A DNA stretch of 64,000 bases from Locusta migratoria (GCA_026315105.1 CM048745.1:154091323-154155322), one strand, 5' to 3'; numbered from the stretch's first letter, positions 1 through 15,900 are shown. Notes: generated by a model from the letters alone, not told the origin. Translations and numbers: made by a program.

Positions 1-79
1 TATGGCGTTGAAGGTGATAAAATATTCCTCAGCTGCTGAAATTGCCTTTCATATTCCTGTCGTTGTTTTTCCAATGCAA
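1..79 (-). CDS. Khc-73: Khc-73 exon: start of stalk (runs off window)
   Basis: It begins after TTTTCACAG and completes a valine codon with the previous exon. It encodes ALEKQRQEYERQFQQLRNIL then SPSTPY and continues past position 1, so no donor is seen. Confidence 0.88.
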
Positions 80-2847
80 CTGTGAAAATTATTCAAACTG
101 GTGATAATAGCTTACTAATATTAAAACCTTTCAGACTGAACAACACAAAACAGAAAGTGCTGTCACATGAAAGAAACATATTAACAGTTACCTTGCTTGT
201 CCTCCTCATGCTGCTTTTCTAATCTTGCAATGGCAGTCTGGATAGGATCATTGCTCAGTTCATTCAGCATAAGTTCCTCTCTTGCAAAGTTATAGTCAAT
301 TGTTTGTGCAGGTGTTTGTGGTTCAGACATAGCTGTAAGTAAAAGATCAGAAATGTTTGTTAAGCTTATGGGACTTAACTACGGGGTCATCAGCCCCTAA
401 ACTTACAAACTACTTATGAACTACTTACGAACTAGGACGGCACAAATATCCATGCCCGAGGGGGGATTCGAACCCCCGACCGTAGTGGCCGTGCTGACCG
501 TGACTGGAGCGCCTCAGTCACCTCGGCCACTGCAGCCGGCTAAAAGATCAGACACAAGATGTAAGAAATGCATAAGATTGGTAATGAAATAACCATAGAA
601 TTATGGGAATTAATTCTCACTTCAGCATATCTTTTTCCACTTCTCATTAACTCTTCCCCCCCCTCTCCCCAATATTACAGGGAATTCATTAGTTACACAG
701 TCCTTCAAATATTTATGAGAATGGCTTTGCTTTGTTAAAACAAACAAAAGCAATAGTATTAATTTGCTTATTATAATATTCTGTAATACATACCTGAGGA
801 CTTTGGACAATTGACTCTGAAAAAATGGTGATTGCCCCACAGTATCCTGTCTCCATGATGAAGAGGTGTTTTCTCAGTTATAGGGTAACCATTGACATAT
901 GAACGGGCATTATTAATGGGTTCCATAAAAAGACCACCATCTTCAATTGTAATCACACAATGCTCCGGTTGTATACCTAAGCCCGATAGCTGTATATCTT
1001 GCTCTGATGGAGCATCTCTACCACCAACAAGGGTTCTTTCCTAAAGGGAAAAAAGTAAAGAAACAATGCATTAGTACTTGTTGATTAAAGTTGTGAAAAA
1101 ATGTTTATTTGTGTGTCAGTATTCTGCAATAGTTAAAAAAGTACATTTGGCTTTTTAAGCTGAACATTTTGCACAAACGAAGCTTTTCAAAAGCATTCAG
1201 ACTACTCCTGAAAGACATCATCCAATACTTCAAAAATATAGATAATTAATATAAGAATATACCAGAGTAGAAGTATGAAACCTGAATTTCCCTATAGAAG
1301 GTGCTTGCCACCAGTGTATGATCCATGACACTGTGTCAGCAATGGCAGCTATTTCCTGTAATGGCTGGTGACAAATGTTAACATACATTAACCCAAGTTC
1401 CATACAACAGTATCTATTTCAAACCCATAAACATATGAAGTTCTGAGCCTATGAACTACGATTTGTGGACAGGATTGTTTTTATATTATTATTTCAAGAA
1501 AATTGCTTCAGAATTACAATGAATGCTTGTAGAAGGTCTCAGCAAATGTGTTCTTGGGAAAACACAGTGTTTTGAGTGGTTCAAAAAATTCAGAAGTCAA
1601 ACTGCTCCAAAATAGCCTCATCACACACATCAAAATGGGAAATGAACGACTTATTCTCCAGACTTGGATCCATCTGTTTGCATCAATGGGACATGCTCTC
1701 GCTGAACAACACTTCTATTCTCATAAAAATGTACAAAAATGGCTTGCCGACTGGTTTGCTTCAAAAGAACTGTTTTTCTGGCAAGGCATTCATAACCTGC
1801 TGGAGAGGTGGGAGAAATATATAAATAGCGATGAAAATTATTTTGAATAACATATTTTTTATCAGTTTCAAGCAACAGACATCTAATTATTGCAACCAAA
1901 TTCTGGTTTCATACTTCAACACCTGGTAAAAAGTGGGGGAAATGCTTCGTATGAGGGCCATCCAGAAAGTAAAGAATATTTTCTAATACCAAAAAATTAT
2001 TTAATAATACAGAGTCTGAATATACACAGCTTGGCACATAGTCACCTTTGATATTTTGGCACTAGTAGTACCTTAACAGCATGTGGTCACCTAGCTGTTT
2101 AGGCAGGTTACGACAGCACTCTTCAAGTCTTCATCATATGCAAAGCTTTTACTGGCAAGGCACTCCTTCTGTTTTGGAAACAAAATAAAGTCTGCTGGCA
2201 TCAGATCCAGACTGTAAGGAGAATGCTCACTCAGCAATACTTGTGTCTATTGGGCTCTATGTGAATGTTTGTTGCCACCCAACACTCTTATGGCTGTTGT
2301 GCATAGCCAAGGGAAGTTGTTTAAGAGTAGCACAGTACACATTGTTGTTGATTATTGCAGTGTTTAATGTCTTTCATTTGCAGAAAATGTATAACACCTG
2401 ACATCTCATAGCTAGGAGAATTAGCAATTGGCAAAGCTATCTCTGCACTTACCACATGATGTAGACTGACTGTGCACATCAAACTTAAAACTAGTGAGCA
2501 GCTACCAGTAGTATGCTCAAACCTTCTTTACTTTCTGGATGGTCATGTACATTTTATTACTGTCCGGAAGGGGGACTTCCCCATCTGTCAATTCAAATAT
2601 GTTGTGGGGAAAGTTCCACTCAGAGTTCAAAATTAGCCACTGAAATCAAGAACACTATGTTAAGGAGAATGCTCAACTGGGAGGTGTAGTTAGATGTATG
2701 TAAACCACAGTTAGTAGTGACTATTCATCCAAATGAAATTATTAAGATAAGGAGAGGCAACCACTCAAAGCTGATTAATGTGTGGAAAATAAGGCACATG
2801 CAATGCAGAACAATGTTTATATTAACTTTTCTCTATTGGGAGTACAC

Positions 2848-2903
<56 letters not shown>

Positions 2904-5900
2904 CAAACCACATAACATTGCAAGACTCACTGTTGATTATAAATAGTAGTGACCAAATGGATAATTAGTTCTTCAGAATTCTCTTTTAACATTCTGTGGC
3001 TTAACAGCAGTAAAATTTGTATAATATTTCATAATATTGCTGTCATTCCATCATGGACTTCCCATCATTATATGTTTTACAAGTGCCCATGTGGTGGACT
3101 GTGGAGATATAGAAGGACAAGAATTTGTCTTTATTAGAAGTGTTGGTTGAACAGAAAGTACATGGATGACTCAGCCATCCTGCATATAAAAAAACCAACA
3201 CATAAAAACCTAATAAATAAACAAACAACATATGAATCACAACTTTTTATTACCAACTGTCAGTTTCAATCTAAGTTTGAACTAAACTTAGAAGAAACTA
3301 GTTAGTAGAGATCACCAGCAGTGCTGTTTGAAGCTAGTAGACCAATATTGTATGGATCACAACTTTTTATTACTCTCTATTTATTATAAAAAAACAAATC
3401 ACCATTCCTACAAATGTGCCAATTATTGCATAAAAACCTGTATCTGAATAAGCACAGTTCTCAAACTACTGTTCAGAAAAGGGCTACAGTGAACACTAAT
3501 GTATGGTTACAACTATTTTAGCCTAGGGGCACTTTGGCCCCATGCATGATCATCTGATGTGGTGTGCAGAAAGAACTACATTTTTGAGGTCATCAAGGTA
3601 TGATGACGTTTAACCAGCCGGAAGAACCAACACATCTAGTGCACCTTCCATTTTGTGGTGCACCAATGAAGATCAGTTTTATAGCCACTCAAGAAAATTA
3701 AAGATAATTTCCACTTGTTGGTTGGATGGTTTGTGGCTGGAAGGGACCTAACTACTAGGGTCATCAGCCACTTTCCTCCTGTTACAGAAGCCAGAGAATA
3801 TCATTGACTTGTTATATTCCTTGGAAATGTATAATTAAGGGGGGACAATCTATAAAAACTACTGCTGATCACTGCACTCAACACTGAATCACCTAAGATA
3901 CATGGATTTTGAAAAAAATCAGCATTTGTCAACCATGGTGTAAGAAATAAACATGAGATCATGTTTGAACATACGAGATTGGACAGCTGGCTGAAAATGA
4001 CTTACACATTTGTGGCATCCTCCATTGGTAATTCTGTGAATTCAATATGGTGTTGGCCCACCCTTAACTTTGATAACAGCTTCCATTCTTGCAAGCATAC
4101 ATTCAATCAAGTGCTTGAAGGTTTCTTGGGGAATGGCAGACCATTCTTCACAGAGTGCTGCATTGAGAAGAAGTATTGATGTAGGCCAGTGAGGCCTGGC
4201 ATGAAGTTGACGTTCAAAAAATCACAAAGTTGTTCTATAGACACTATACACACTGGCTGATGTTGTTCACCATGCATTCACCATCTGATCACTATATTGT
4301 GTACCATGATTTGTCACACCACACAATGTTTTTCCAATGATCAATCATCCACTGTTTCCTCTCCTTACACCAAGTGAGGGGTTAGTTGTCAGTGACATTC
4401 ATGATGTGTGGCTTATGGGCAGCTGCTAGATCGTGAAATCCAGGTTTTCTCACCTCCCGCCTAACAGCCATCATACTTGGAGTGGATGCTGATATGTGTG
4501 TGATGGTCTGGATAGACGCCTGCCTATTACACTGTACAACCCTATTCAAATGTCGGTGGTCTATGTCAATCAGCAGACAAAGTTGACCTGTACACTTTTG
4601 TGCTGTACATGTCCCTTCACATTTCCACCTCAATGTAACATCAGAAACAGTGGACTTGGGGATTTATACGAGTGTGGAAATGTCACATACAGACTTCTGA
4701 CACAGGTGACACCCAAACACCTGACAACGTTTGAAGTCTGTGTGTGCCACGGAGCACCCCAGTCTGCTTTCTCACGATGTGTAATGACTACGGATACTTT
4801 TGTCCATTTTCAATAACTCCCTTTTGGCAGAATGCTTTTGTGTTTATGTAAGCCAAATTCATAATAAGACATGCAAAGTGAGAGAAGCCTTGGGTGTACC
4901 AAAGTTCTAATCTTTTTAATATAAAAAGTTCGAAGTACTCCACATGAGGACTAAAAGAAATCCACTAAGCTTCAATCAAATCTTAAAACCATAAATTCAA
5001 CTGAATACCTGGGGATTACCATTATGACTAACTTAAATTGGAAATAAAATGTAGAAAATGTTATAGGAAGAATTACTAAAAACATTGCATACACTACACT
5101 TGTCTTCTCTTTTGAAGGTATTGCTGTACATTAAAGGATCCTTATCAGGTTGGATTGACAGAGGACATCGAAAGAGTACAAAGAATGGCAACTAGTTTCT
5201 GTATTATCACAATACATGGAAGGGTATGTCACAGAAATGATACAGGAGTTGGAGTGGGATCATTACAGCAACAGCATTTTATGTTGCAGCAATATCTACT
5301 TACAAAAATTTGATTGTCAACTTTCTCCTCCTAATGCAAAAATTTATTGACTCCCACCTAAATAGGTATAAATAATTATCAAAAGAAAATAAGAGAGATA
5401 ATAGCTCAAACAATGAGATTTAGATGTTATTTATTCTTGTGTGCTATTTTAGAATGGAATGGCAGATAAATAACATGAAAGTGAGGTAAGGCACTTCACT
5501 GTGATTAGCAGAGTAATGATGCAGAATGAAGAAGCTCTGATACCAAGTCCACTTCCATAACTCTCATAATAGTATAAGTATGATAATTGACCTTGGAAAG
5601 ATGATTTTTTGATAGTCCATAGTGGGAGAATGTTTACAACTTAAAGTAAAAAATGATTAGGTAGTGCCATGCAAATTATGTACTCATTAGAGGGTGATCT
5701 GCCACTCAGTAGGTTCAGTGACGCATTTCACAAGACCACAAGCACAATATACCCCATTTCTATAATGCCATCTGGCCAATCAGTTGCCAACCTCTTAGTT
5801 TTTAAGTGCAGCTTTGCCAATTCCTTGTCAGTCACTTAGCTCCTGAGACAATTATGGAGGAAGTCATCAAAAGTTCCATACTTTACCCAAAAGAGAAGCA

Positions 5901-7553
5901 GCCACTTAACTTTTTACATGTGAATCTATACCTTGTCACTTCTGCCAGCATTGAGGTTAATGGTGTCTACACTGTCATAACATGCTTGGATATACTTGAT
6001 GCCACCTCATCTCCTGAATGGTGTAAGCCACATTTTGAGAAGTTGCCCTACCCAACACGCAAAGTGATATTTGCATGTGAAGCACCGCATGTTTGCTCCA
6101 GTATATTTAATGTTCTGAGGTAGTGTCAGCTGATGTTTCCTGTCATTAGTTACTAGCATTAATACGTTTTTCTATTCATGCCTACAACCCCTTGAAATTT
6201 GTTAGTGCAACAGTGTTACACTATGTGCATAAAAAGTACATTTATTGACACAAATATGAATTTGTTCCATGAAAAACTGATCTGAAAACTTGCCCTTGAG
6301 ATGACTGCTCTTGAAACATCATTCTATAATAGTTTCTTAAATATTTTCGTTGAACTGTGACTCGTAAATTTTGACAAAAAATTTAGAAGATTAATTGAAC
6401 TATGTTCACCGGTCATAAAAAATCTCTAGTGACAGAAGAAATTTGCTTAAAGTTAATAAGAATTTCAATTTTGATTAAATATGTCAAAGTTATAATACTA
6501 TAAATATTCTGCATCAGATTGGAGTAAACAAAATTCCAAAACATAAAATTATATTTGATGAAAGAAAGCAGGTAGATACATGTTAAAAATCCTATCATAT
6601 TTGATGAAACAAAAACCCTTGTCTAACGCATCAACCTATTGTGCATCTGTTATGAGAAAGGCAATACCTGTAATAATGAGCAACAATAACTTCAGTAAAG
6701 GTGTACAAATATAGTATTAGAGTAATGAGAAAGCAGGTTGTCAACATAGCAGATTCTACACAGCAGTTTCACAAACAGTTAAAGATTTCCAAAAGAAGTG
6801 GTGATGCCACAAGCATCGCACTAAGAAAATCTCTTGCAGTTCTATGTTTTAATCACAATGACTCAAGGGACCTCAGTCACTGCTCAATCACATGGACTAA
6901 ACGGACTATTTGTATCCTTTCAATCATTACTAATTTCCTTGAAGTTCAGAAATGGGAAGTGGTCCCACACTTCCTCACATCCCAACACCATTCAGAACTT
7001 AATCTTTGATACTGCATATACTTTCACAAATGACTATTGGTAGTATTAAACATTTTGCCATCTAAAAGTAACTACCATACAGCAGAAAAACCCAAATTCA
7101 ATATTTTTCTTATCAAAATATCCTGATCCTTGTAATTTGTTTAAATAAATATTTTATTTCTTTATTTTTTATGTATATGTTTATTTTTGCAATACAACAG
7201 TACAAATAAGAGATAGGAATTGATTCCCTCAGAAGTATTTTCGTTACCTTCAGGTAATATACCAATAACTCATTTAGTGATGGATCAGCATTCAAGTTTA
7301 CTAGGTAATACTTGTTCTTCTCCACCTTGATGCCTGATGCTTGCACACTGATACCCATTTTCTCTAAGGCCTGCTGCCGTTCTTGTTGCAAGCGCTCTGG
7401 AAAAACAAAATTTTCAAAAATTACAATAGTTTCACTATTTATCTCTCCTGAAAAATTTATAATTAATACTTTTCATAAACTAAATTCCATCACAAATATG
7501 GCACTGCAGACTGAGCCAATGTCTCTCGCTCTCCCCCCCCCCCCCCCTCTCTC

Positions 7554-7600
<47 letters not shown>

Positions 7601-8896
7601 ATGCACACACTCTTGCTTGAGTGAGTGACCAAGTTAATGGGCCTCGTATTTCTGGGAAATCAAAGTCTATAAGTTACGTGATGATTTCAATTTTATCTCT
7701 GTTCCTGTCAACATTACAGCTTTGTAAGTGTACAGGGTGTTGCTACTTTCACTCCTTCCATTACCTACAATCCATCCAGCACTTTCCATGATAACTCTAT
7801 ACTATAGGATTACATTGTTCCTTTTCAATTAAAAGTCATCAATTATTGCATATTACATTACAGAACTTGAGTATGACTATGTCAGTATTATTGGATGTAC
7901 CATAGATATGATATTATATGCAACTTTGAAACATCCAACATGATTTTCATAATATTTATTCCTATCCAATTGTGTCACTCTGACCTTTGAGAAAAAAATT
8001 ATATTGTCAAGTTACTGAAGTGAATTTATTGACAATGGCAGATTTTCATATTCTATTACAGTTGTGTGCACACTGATGCTTCATCATACATGTCAGAAAA
8101 CTGGCCATCACAATAATGCAACCATTGACAGGCAATTAATGAAAAAAAGGGATATATGGGTCCCTCACAACAGTATACTTTGAGAGCATGTTAAAACAAT
8201 TTTAGTGTATTATTTGTGTTAGCATTCTGTGAGGATGCTGTTCTCAGGACTGCTTATGGGTACTGTCAATGAAAAAGATGAATGTACTTGTTCTTATATT
8301 TATGTGCTGTCTATATGACAATCTTTTTTTATTGACATTGTAATAGCTCAACTCAAACCTGTACCTCTCTTACCATTAAAAGGTACGTGCATACATCGAT
8401 ATAAATAGTGAAAATTTCATAATGTCATTACTAGGCTTATATTATCCTCATAAATATACACTCAAAATTGTCACAAATGTCTGCTAACCAAAAATGAAAA
8501 AAAATAAAATCAAAAAGGAAACAAATGACAAACAAAGAAAATAAATGAAATATGTAAGATTAACTACTTATGACTAAATGCAATTAAATTTTGTTTGCTC
8601 AATCTAGAGGATGTTATGTGTCGATTAACAATAAATAAAATTACGTTAAGAACTGCAGACTAATTATATTAGCTAAAATACAAAAAATTCAAACATAATT
8701 TAGATATAACCTCCTCCTAAGCAACCAGAGTCAATATTTTAGAAGTAAAAATTATGTTACCTGTCTTCTGGAGTTTTTCCTCCCATGTTTGTGACATTTC
8801 TTTCATAAGTTTCTCACTTTCACTTAGTTTCTCATGCAGATTTATTCTTTGCTGCAAGAAAAACAAGAAAATAAGACAATCATACCATCCCCTTAG

Positions 8897-8938
<42 letters not shown>

Positions 8939-11900
8939 ATTAGATATCTATATATTAATCAATGAAGTTTGAAGGGAAATGGTACCTTCAAGTGATAAAG
9001 AGTGTTAATATCACACTACATCATCATTTCACCAGTCTGATATATTACATTACTTCTTTACCTAAAAAGGCACAGAGACAAAGTTAGGATAGACATTCTT
9101 GTATAAATAAACTCTTGAAACATCATCCTTGTCTTTCATATTCTAAAATTGAGAATAAGAGGGGAACTAGGAAGTTACCTTGAAACCAGCAAATTTGTTT
9201 CCATACCTCATTCACTGATTAGTTAAATGTTGTTAAACTATTCATTCTTCTTCTACCTTCATATCAATACAATGCAAATAGTGACCTGCTCTTCAGGTGA
9301 ATACAATTCACTAAGATCGTTTCACTCACATGACAGTTACACTTATTCATTATCAGTTTTCTATGATCTGTCCATATCTGGGCTCCCACTCACCCCCCCC
9401 CCCCCCCATTTCTTTTCCAAAGGCTACAAACTGGTCCAAACAAATAAGTAATGGGTTATTTTGGTATGATGGGTAAAAACACATGTGATTAGTTCATTAA
9501 GCATAAAAATTTATCAAGATATTATCATTTAACTGCCACATGTACAAGGTATTTCAACCACAATAAGGTATATGCCACACAGCCTTCTACAATTTCAGTG
9601 ACAGAAGGACATTAAAACATCATACCCTTATCTTTGGCTGGAGCTTTTGGGACAAGGACATTCAAAATTTGCACTTTGCACTCTAGCCAACTTATCTTTA
9701 AACTCACCTGAATGCCAGTAGTCATAGAAGGTACTTCAGTTTAAGAGTTTCCTTGTACAATGTTTATTTCATATAAAGGTAACCCATTTTTGGATTTGCT
9801 TCCAGCTTCAACATTCAGTGTACTTTTTATATTGTGCCAAATTATACATGCAAAAACAGTACATTCTCAATGAAAATCAGCCTCTGATTTTCAAACACTA
9901 TGGTTCATCTTGTACTGGCAGGTAGCAGGATGAGGTAAGTTATGTATGTTGTAAAGTGAGGTTTGGAACTTGTTCAAATCAATGGGAGATTAAATGTGAA
10001 GTCTGGTAAACAAACTCAAACATTTTCTTCATGAGAAGTACCTCAGACTTTACTCATGTTAAAATTATTTTAAAAGTTTCCACCTTGTCTGTTATTGACA
10101 AGCATTTATCTGATTAAAGCTCACACTATTGGCCAATTTTGTGCTTACATGTCTCAAGTACAGACCACAAAACAGTACAAAATGCAATAAAGAATTCTAA
10201 TTCCTTTAATATTTTCCTAAATTTCACTCTACTATGAAGATGTGCAGTTTTGCCACATACTTCACTCAGAAAATTTGTGTTTACAAGTCTGATATTCTAA
10301 TATATGCTTATAACAAATTTATTCATCTATGGATATATTGATATAAATCACAGTACTTTTATTGAAACTGATCCCATGTGGAAACATAGCATACAATGAT
10401 TCATAACAAGACTATTCACTCAGTAAACATTCTGACAGTTGCGTGTTAAGTGTTTGCTTTTTGACGAGTTTTGTCTGCATTGTTATAACTGGATAATATT
10501 ACAATATACTGGCATGTATAACTGCAATATTAGACTGTCTGTTGTTTTTCAGACAAACATAGACAAACATGTACTTGCTGCACCTTTGTTCTGTTCTTGC
10601 AGACTGCTATTGAAAGTCACACGTAAGGACAAAATTGGGCAAGATTACGTGAACAAGTGAATACTTGTCAACAACACACCTGGTAGGAACCTTTAACATG
10701 TCTGAACAAAATATTAATAATAATACCTAGAAACTATTGAAAAGAAAAATGTAGTTTCATTTCTGAACAGCTTAAATTGTAGACTTCACTTACATCTTTA
10801 AAACCTTCCGATCCCTGAAAAAGAAAAGAATGTACATTAAAATTAGAATCACCAATGTAATAATTCGTTAACAAGAAATAGCATGCAATAAATAATAAAG
10901 TATGTAAAATAACACAATGTCATTAATAAAAAACAACATCTTACTGTTGCATGTTTCAGCATCTCTTTCAAGGCTTCTACTTCTTGCCTCAGCTCTCTTA
11001 TGATTCGAGCATTAGGATCTTCATTCACCACAGCATGATTGACAATTCGTTTCGCTCTATCAGCGTACCTTAGTGTTGACAATGTTTCTTCATAGTTATC
11101 AGCAGCAGGTGATACTGTTGCTACCATCACAGTTTTACTATTGCCTCCCAAATTATCCTGTAAAGTAGTTATTACATAACATTCAATATTGTTTGAAGAA
11201 CTACTATACATTTGCTAAATTGTGAAGTAGAAAAATTTCTGCTACCAAAGATATTTTGTATTGAACCGGAACTATTTAAAGGAAAAAAACATACACATAC
11301 ATGCCATCATTAGTGAACGCATGCAGTAATGTCATTTACTGTACTCAGCTTTAATATTTTTTTCCTTTGTTTATGTCTTAAATTTTTGCATGTCTTTTGT
11401 ATTCATGCATAGTTTCATTCTTAAAATACTTGCACTTTTTTATATTTGAGTGAAATAGTATCACAGTTTAATAACTACAAAGTGTAAATTCACACAGCTG
11501 TTACTCTGTTTGCTGTTTTGAAGTGAACGTGTGTGTTGATCACAGCTTAGTCCAGCCGCCATTAGTGAACCATTAGTGTAATAGCGAGTTGTATATTTAG
11601 CTTTTCTATTTGTTTTTATGGTGTAATTCTTAAATAATTGTTGTTGGGATGGAAAATCATGCTACATTGGGAGGCAGAAGGAGATGGCCATGGTTCATGA
11701 AGAGTTGAAGGCAGTTTTGGCTACAATCAGCCATCTATAGTCTGCTCCCTCCAGATGTAGCACCAGTGAGGAATCTGATATACACCTCAGGTATTGCTTA
11801 TTTTGCTTATGGACTCTGCTAATGAAGCACTTTCACATATACCCAATTCCATGGAGCCACTTTCAACACGGACCAAGTTGCACTTCGCAGCACATTTGTG

Positions 11901-12918
11901 TTGCTTTAGGCTGAGGGCCAGTTTTCATTCATTCACCTCCCCCCCGTGATTGCACAGGGTCCAAGCAGGCACTTGGGGAGGGGGGGGAGAGGAGGGAGAG
12001 GTTTTCTAGTTACCAGGAGCTCCAATGACAGACAAGTTAAGTAACCCCTTTGGGAAATAATGTTCAATGCAATAAATAATTCCAACATGCAATTGTATGT
12101 GTACCATGATGAAGAGGGGGGGGGGGGGAGACTGCTTCTGAGGTAGTGAAGCCTCACCTGCAGCTAACAAGTACACAGGATGCAGTTGTCTGAAAGTTGT
12201 GGCTCACATTGTCACCAGTTACACCTGTCACTTGTGTTCTGAGGCCAACCTCATTTCATATGGACAGCTAACATTTAAAACTGTTGCCCTTGGGTTTGAG
12301 ATACAAACAGAGTTATCAATCTGCAGCATTGCTCCTGAAGTTGTTTGGGGTTGTTTGGTTTAGAGTGGACTGGAGGGCCTCAGGAAGAGGTTTTGTCAAC
12401 AATGGGACAGTCTTGATTCTGTAGGACTCCCCTTGACAGCTTAAGGATTCCTTTACATGAAAGAAGCAGCTAATCAGACAGCAGAGTACTTAAGGAATGC
12501 ATATAAATGGATTTTTTAAAGCCTGAGAGTGGTTTGAGATGTTCCACACTTGCCTGTTGACATGGGGCAGCGAAATCAAGCTTCATCCAGGTGAAAGACA
12601 TTTCCACCCTGAAGTACTGGCACAAAAGAGCAATGTGTACATTGAGAAACATTTTAAGGAAAGCAAGCAGTAATTTTAAGAAGCAATTATATAGTTCAGG
12701 GAGAAGAAATAAAAACTTTCCAGTAATTCTGCCAGAGACAGCAAAGGACCTGGAAGACCAATTGAACTATATGGACAGTGTCCTGAAAGGAGTGTATAAG
12801 ATGAACATCAACAAGAGCAAAACAGGGGCAGTGGAATGTAGTCTAAGAAAATCAGGTGATGTTCAATGAATTACATCAGCTAATGAGGCAATAAAGATGG
12901 TAAATGTGTGTTTTTGTT

Positions 12919-12979
<61 letters not shown>

Positions 12980-15900
12980 GGGAAGTGAAAAAACATACAA
13001 TGGTCACAGTACAAGTGATAAAAACTGCAGAATGTGCAATGGGAAGGGAAGCATTTCTGAAGGAGATAAATTTATTAACATAAAATATTAATTTAGGTGT
13101 TAGGAAGTCTTTGTCTGATTGTGATATTTGCATCAACTATTTTCATTCAGTAGTTTCTACGAAGAAAGATGTATTTGGTTAAATACAAACCTTGAGCAAC
13201 CATGTGAGCACAGAGTCTCTGTATGGAACAAATTTATCCTTATTTTTACCCATCGCTTGGTCAGCCAATTTCGAGATGACTAAACCGAGGGTAGTTAGAG
13301 ATCTGTAACATAATTTCAAGCAGTTTTAAATAAACCTAACAACAAATAGTAATCACAGAAATACAGCAGATGAAGTACATAACAGAAAACTAACGTGAGC
13401 AGTATTAACACATGAAAAAAGTCTCCATCAGGCTGTTTAATTGGCAGTCATTTAGGACTCAGTTCAGAACTAATCTCAAATTTGGAAGGAAATTAGTTAA
13501 CAACATATCACTGAGGAGATACAAAGGAATGTATATGTATACTGTTTAAATTTAGTCTCATTCAGATGACTGTTCTGTAGTCACTCTACCAGCATTAAGA
13601 ATACATTAGTATGTGTAAGTAATAACAAACCTTCCATAAAAATATTGTTCTAAAGTGTATGTCTGAAAACAAATTTTTTTCTTATCGCAGTATAACTTCG
13701 TCCCTGTTTTTCGCATTTCCGGTGATACTTCTCTCTTGTGCTTCATTTTCAATTATCTTTGTTTCCTGTTAGTAACTTCTTCACTGTACATTCACTCAGA
13801 TTGTTATCTCCATATCTGTAACAATCTATTTCTTTTCATGTAAGGAGATGCAATGACAATTTTTCCACTATTACTCTCTGAAAGTCACAGAAGTAACTTA
13901 ATGAAATTTTAAATCTGGACTATAATTTCAGTCAGTATTGTCAATGATTCTGTGTTTTGTTATCAATTTTGTGGTAGTTAAAGCTTGTTGTCCTCCTAAG
14001 TGGTACATTGGTTGCTCCAAATGAACACACATACACTTTTTATCTATCATTAAAACATGAAGGTATTTTTGTGCCATAACCACACAGTTCGGAAGCAGTT
14101 TTTTTTTGTATTATTTATTGTTGTACCTTATTCACATCATCTGGCAATGACTAGAGTATTTCTAAAGTTTCTTTGTATAACAGGCCAAACAAACACAGTA
14201 TCCAATTGTGTTGCTTTTCATTAATGAGCAATTGAATTACAACAGCTTAATAGTTCATAGCACCCCTCTTTGCTCTGGTTACAAAAATACTAACTGAGAG
14301 GCACGGACTCTGTAAGCTCCTTCTACCCCCTTTCCCTCAAAAGCAAAAGTCACAATCCAGACTCATGACTATCAACTGCCACTCATGGCCGAAGGAGAGC
14401 AACTGGCACTGGATTGAAGTGGCATACAACTCACTCAATGGTGTCCCTTATGTGAAACAATGCCTTTGAAATATTATGGCCCATTTCATCCAGTGTAAAC
14501 ATCCCTCATGTGAGAATAACTTCACCTCTTGCCTCAGTGGTGCCCTATTGACCAGTAAGCACATCATCATTTGATTTTTAAACTACTCATACTCTGCCCT
14601 CTGCCTGTACTAATAAATACTACAGCTCATCAGTCCAAGTGAAATTATTTCCATGCTTTGTGTATCTAATAGTCATGTTTCTATATCTGAAGTAGTATCT
14701 GTGCTCTGTCATGTGCATTGAGGAAAGTTGTGTGGTGGGGGGCTGTGGTTTCTACACACCATATCATTGTGGTTTTTTCCCCAGTAGTATGACTGGTCAC
14801 AGTTGTTGTGGTCCAACACTAAATTAGTGAACAATTTTCTGCATTCTGTGCCACATAATGACTCTACGCGCCACAATGGTTGATGGTGATTCCAACATTT
14901 AAATGTAGCATCAATGGTTGCTCCTATCTGAGATACTAACAGATTATTTTTGACATGGAGGAAAAAAGGAAGTGATAATCCAAGTGTTTACAAAGATTCA
15001 GTGACAGATTGTCCCTCTTGTTGGGCGTCCATTACCAAACGAACTAATATTTGCATCTTGAAACTATGCACATGAATGGAACTCGAATCTAAGACCTTTT
15101 GTTTTTGATAGAGTTACTGGAAGAAGTGAAGCTTTGAGGGGAGGCTGTGCATCATGCTGAGATATTTCAGATGGTAGAGCACAAGACTGCAAAAGGCAAC
15201 CGCCTGAGGTTCAAGTTCTGGAGGGTAGTTTCAAATCCACACTCCACTGCAGAGTGAAAATTTCTTCAGGATCTTGCTTCTTGACTATCCCATTTTTAAC
15301 TGTCATATGAAAGACAGAACAAGGCCTGACAACATCCCTGTCATATGAAACACCAATCTATTCAATTAATCAGGGTTACAGATGCAATCTCATGCCAACA
15401 AAGCAGCTATCTCTAATTCAGTTGCTTGAAAGTGTGCGTATCTCCTCAGTTCAACATTTGTTACCTCCTTCTTTCCTCTTTGTGGGATATTTCCTTCTCT
15501 ACCAGATGCCAAACGATATTGGTCTGTTAAGGGATTTTTATTTTTATTTTCACTTGATCAGTAAAAAGAATGATATTTCAGGCAAATGACAAAGCAGTTG
15601 ACTCACATTTTTCTTTCTTCACACTGTTGCCCATTTAAACAGTTACATTGGAGCAAGCAAAATCACTAGTACTCAACAGAATAGGAATACTAGGTTTTCC
15701 ATGATTATTCCACCTGTCATCATCAATTGCTATAGAAAATTCTAGACCAGGCATGGGCAAACACCACCTCGTAGGCACAGGTGCCCTTGCCGTGCCACTG
15801 CCCGCGGGCGGCCTTTGCTGTGCCCCTGCCCAGTGGCGGCTCATACAAAATTTGACCAGTGTGCTACAATATTACAAAAATAAACAGGAAACAAAATACA

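Noticed and set aside
7113..7247. Extension of the linker exon beyond 7248
   Set aside because: A donor GTAACG at 7247 joins in phase to the FHA exon; the following codons are intron.
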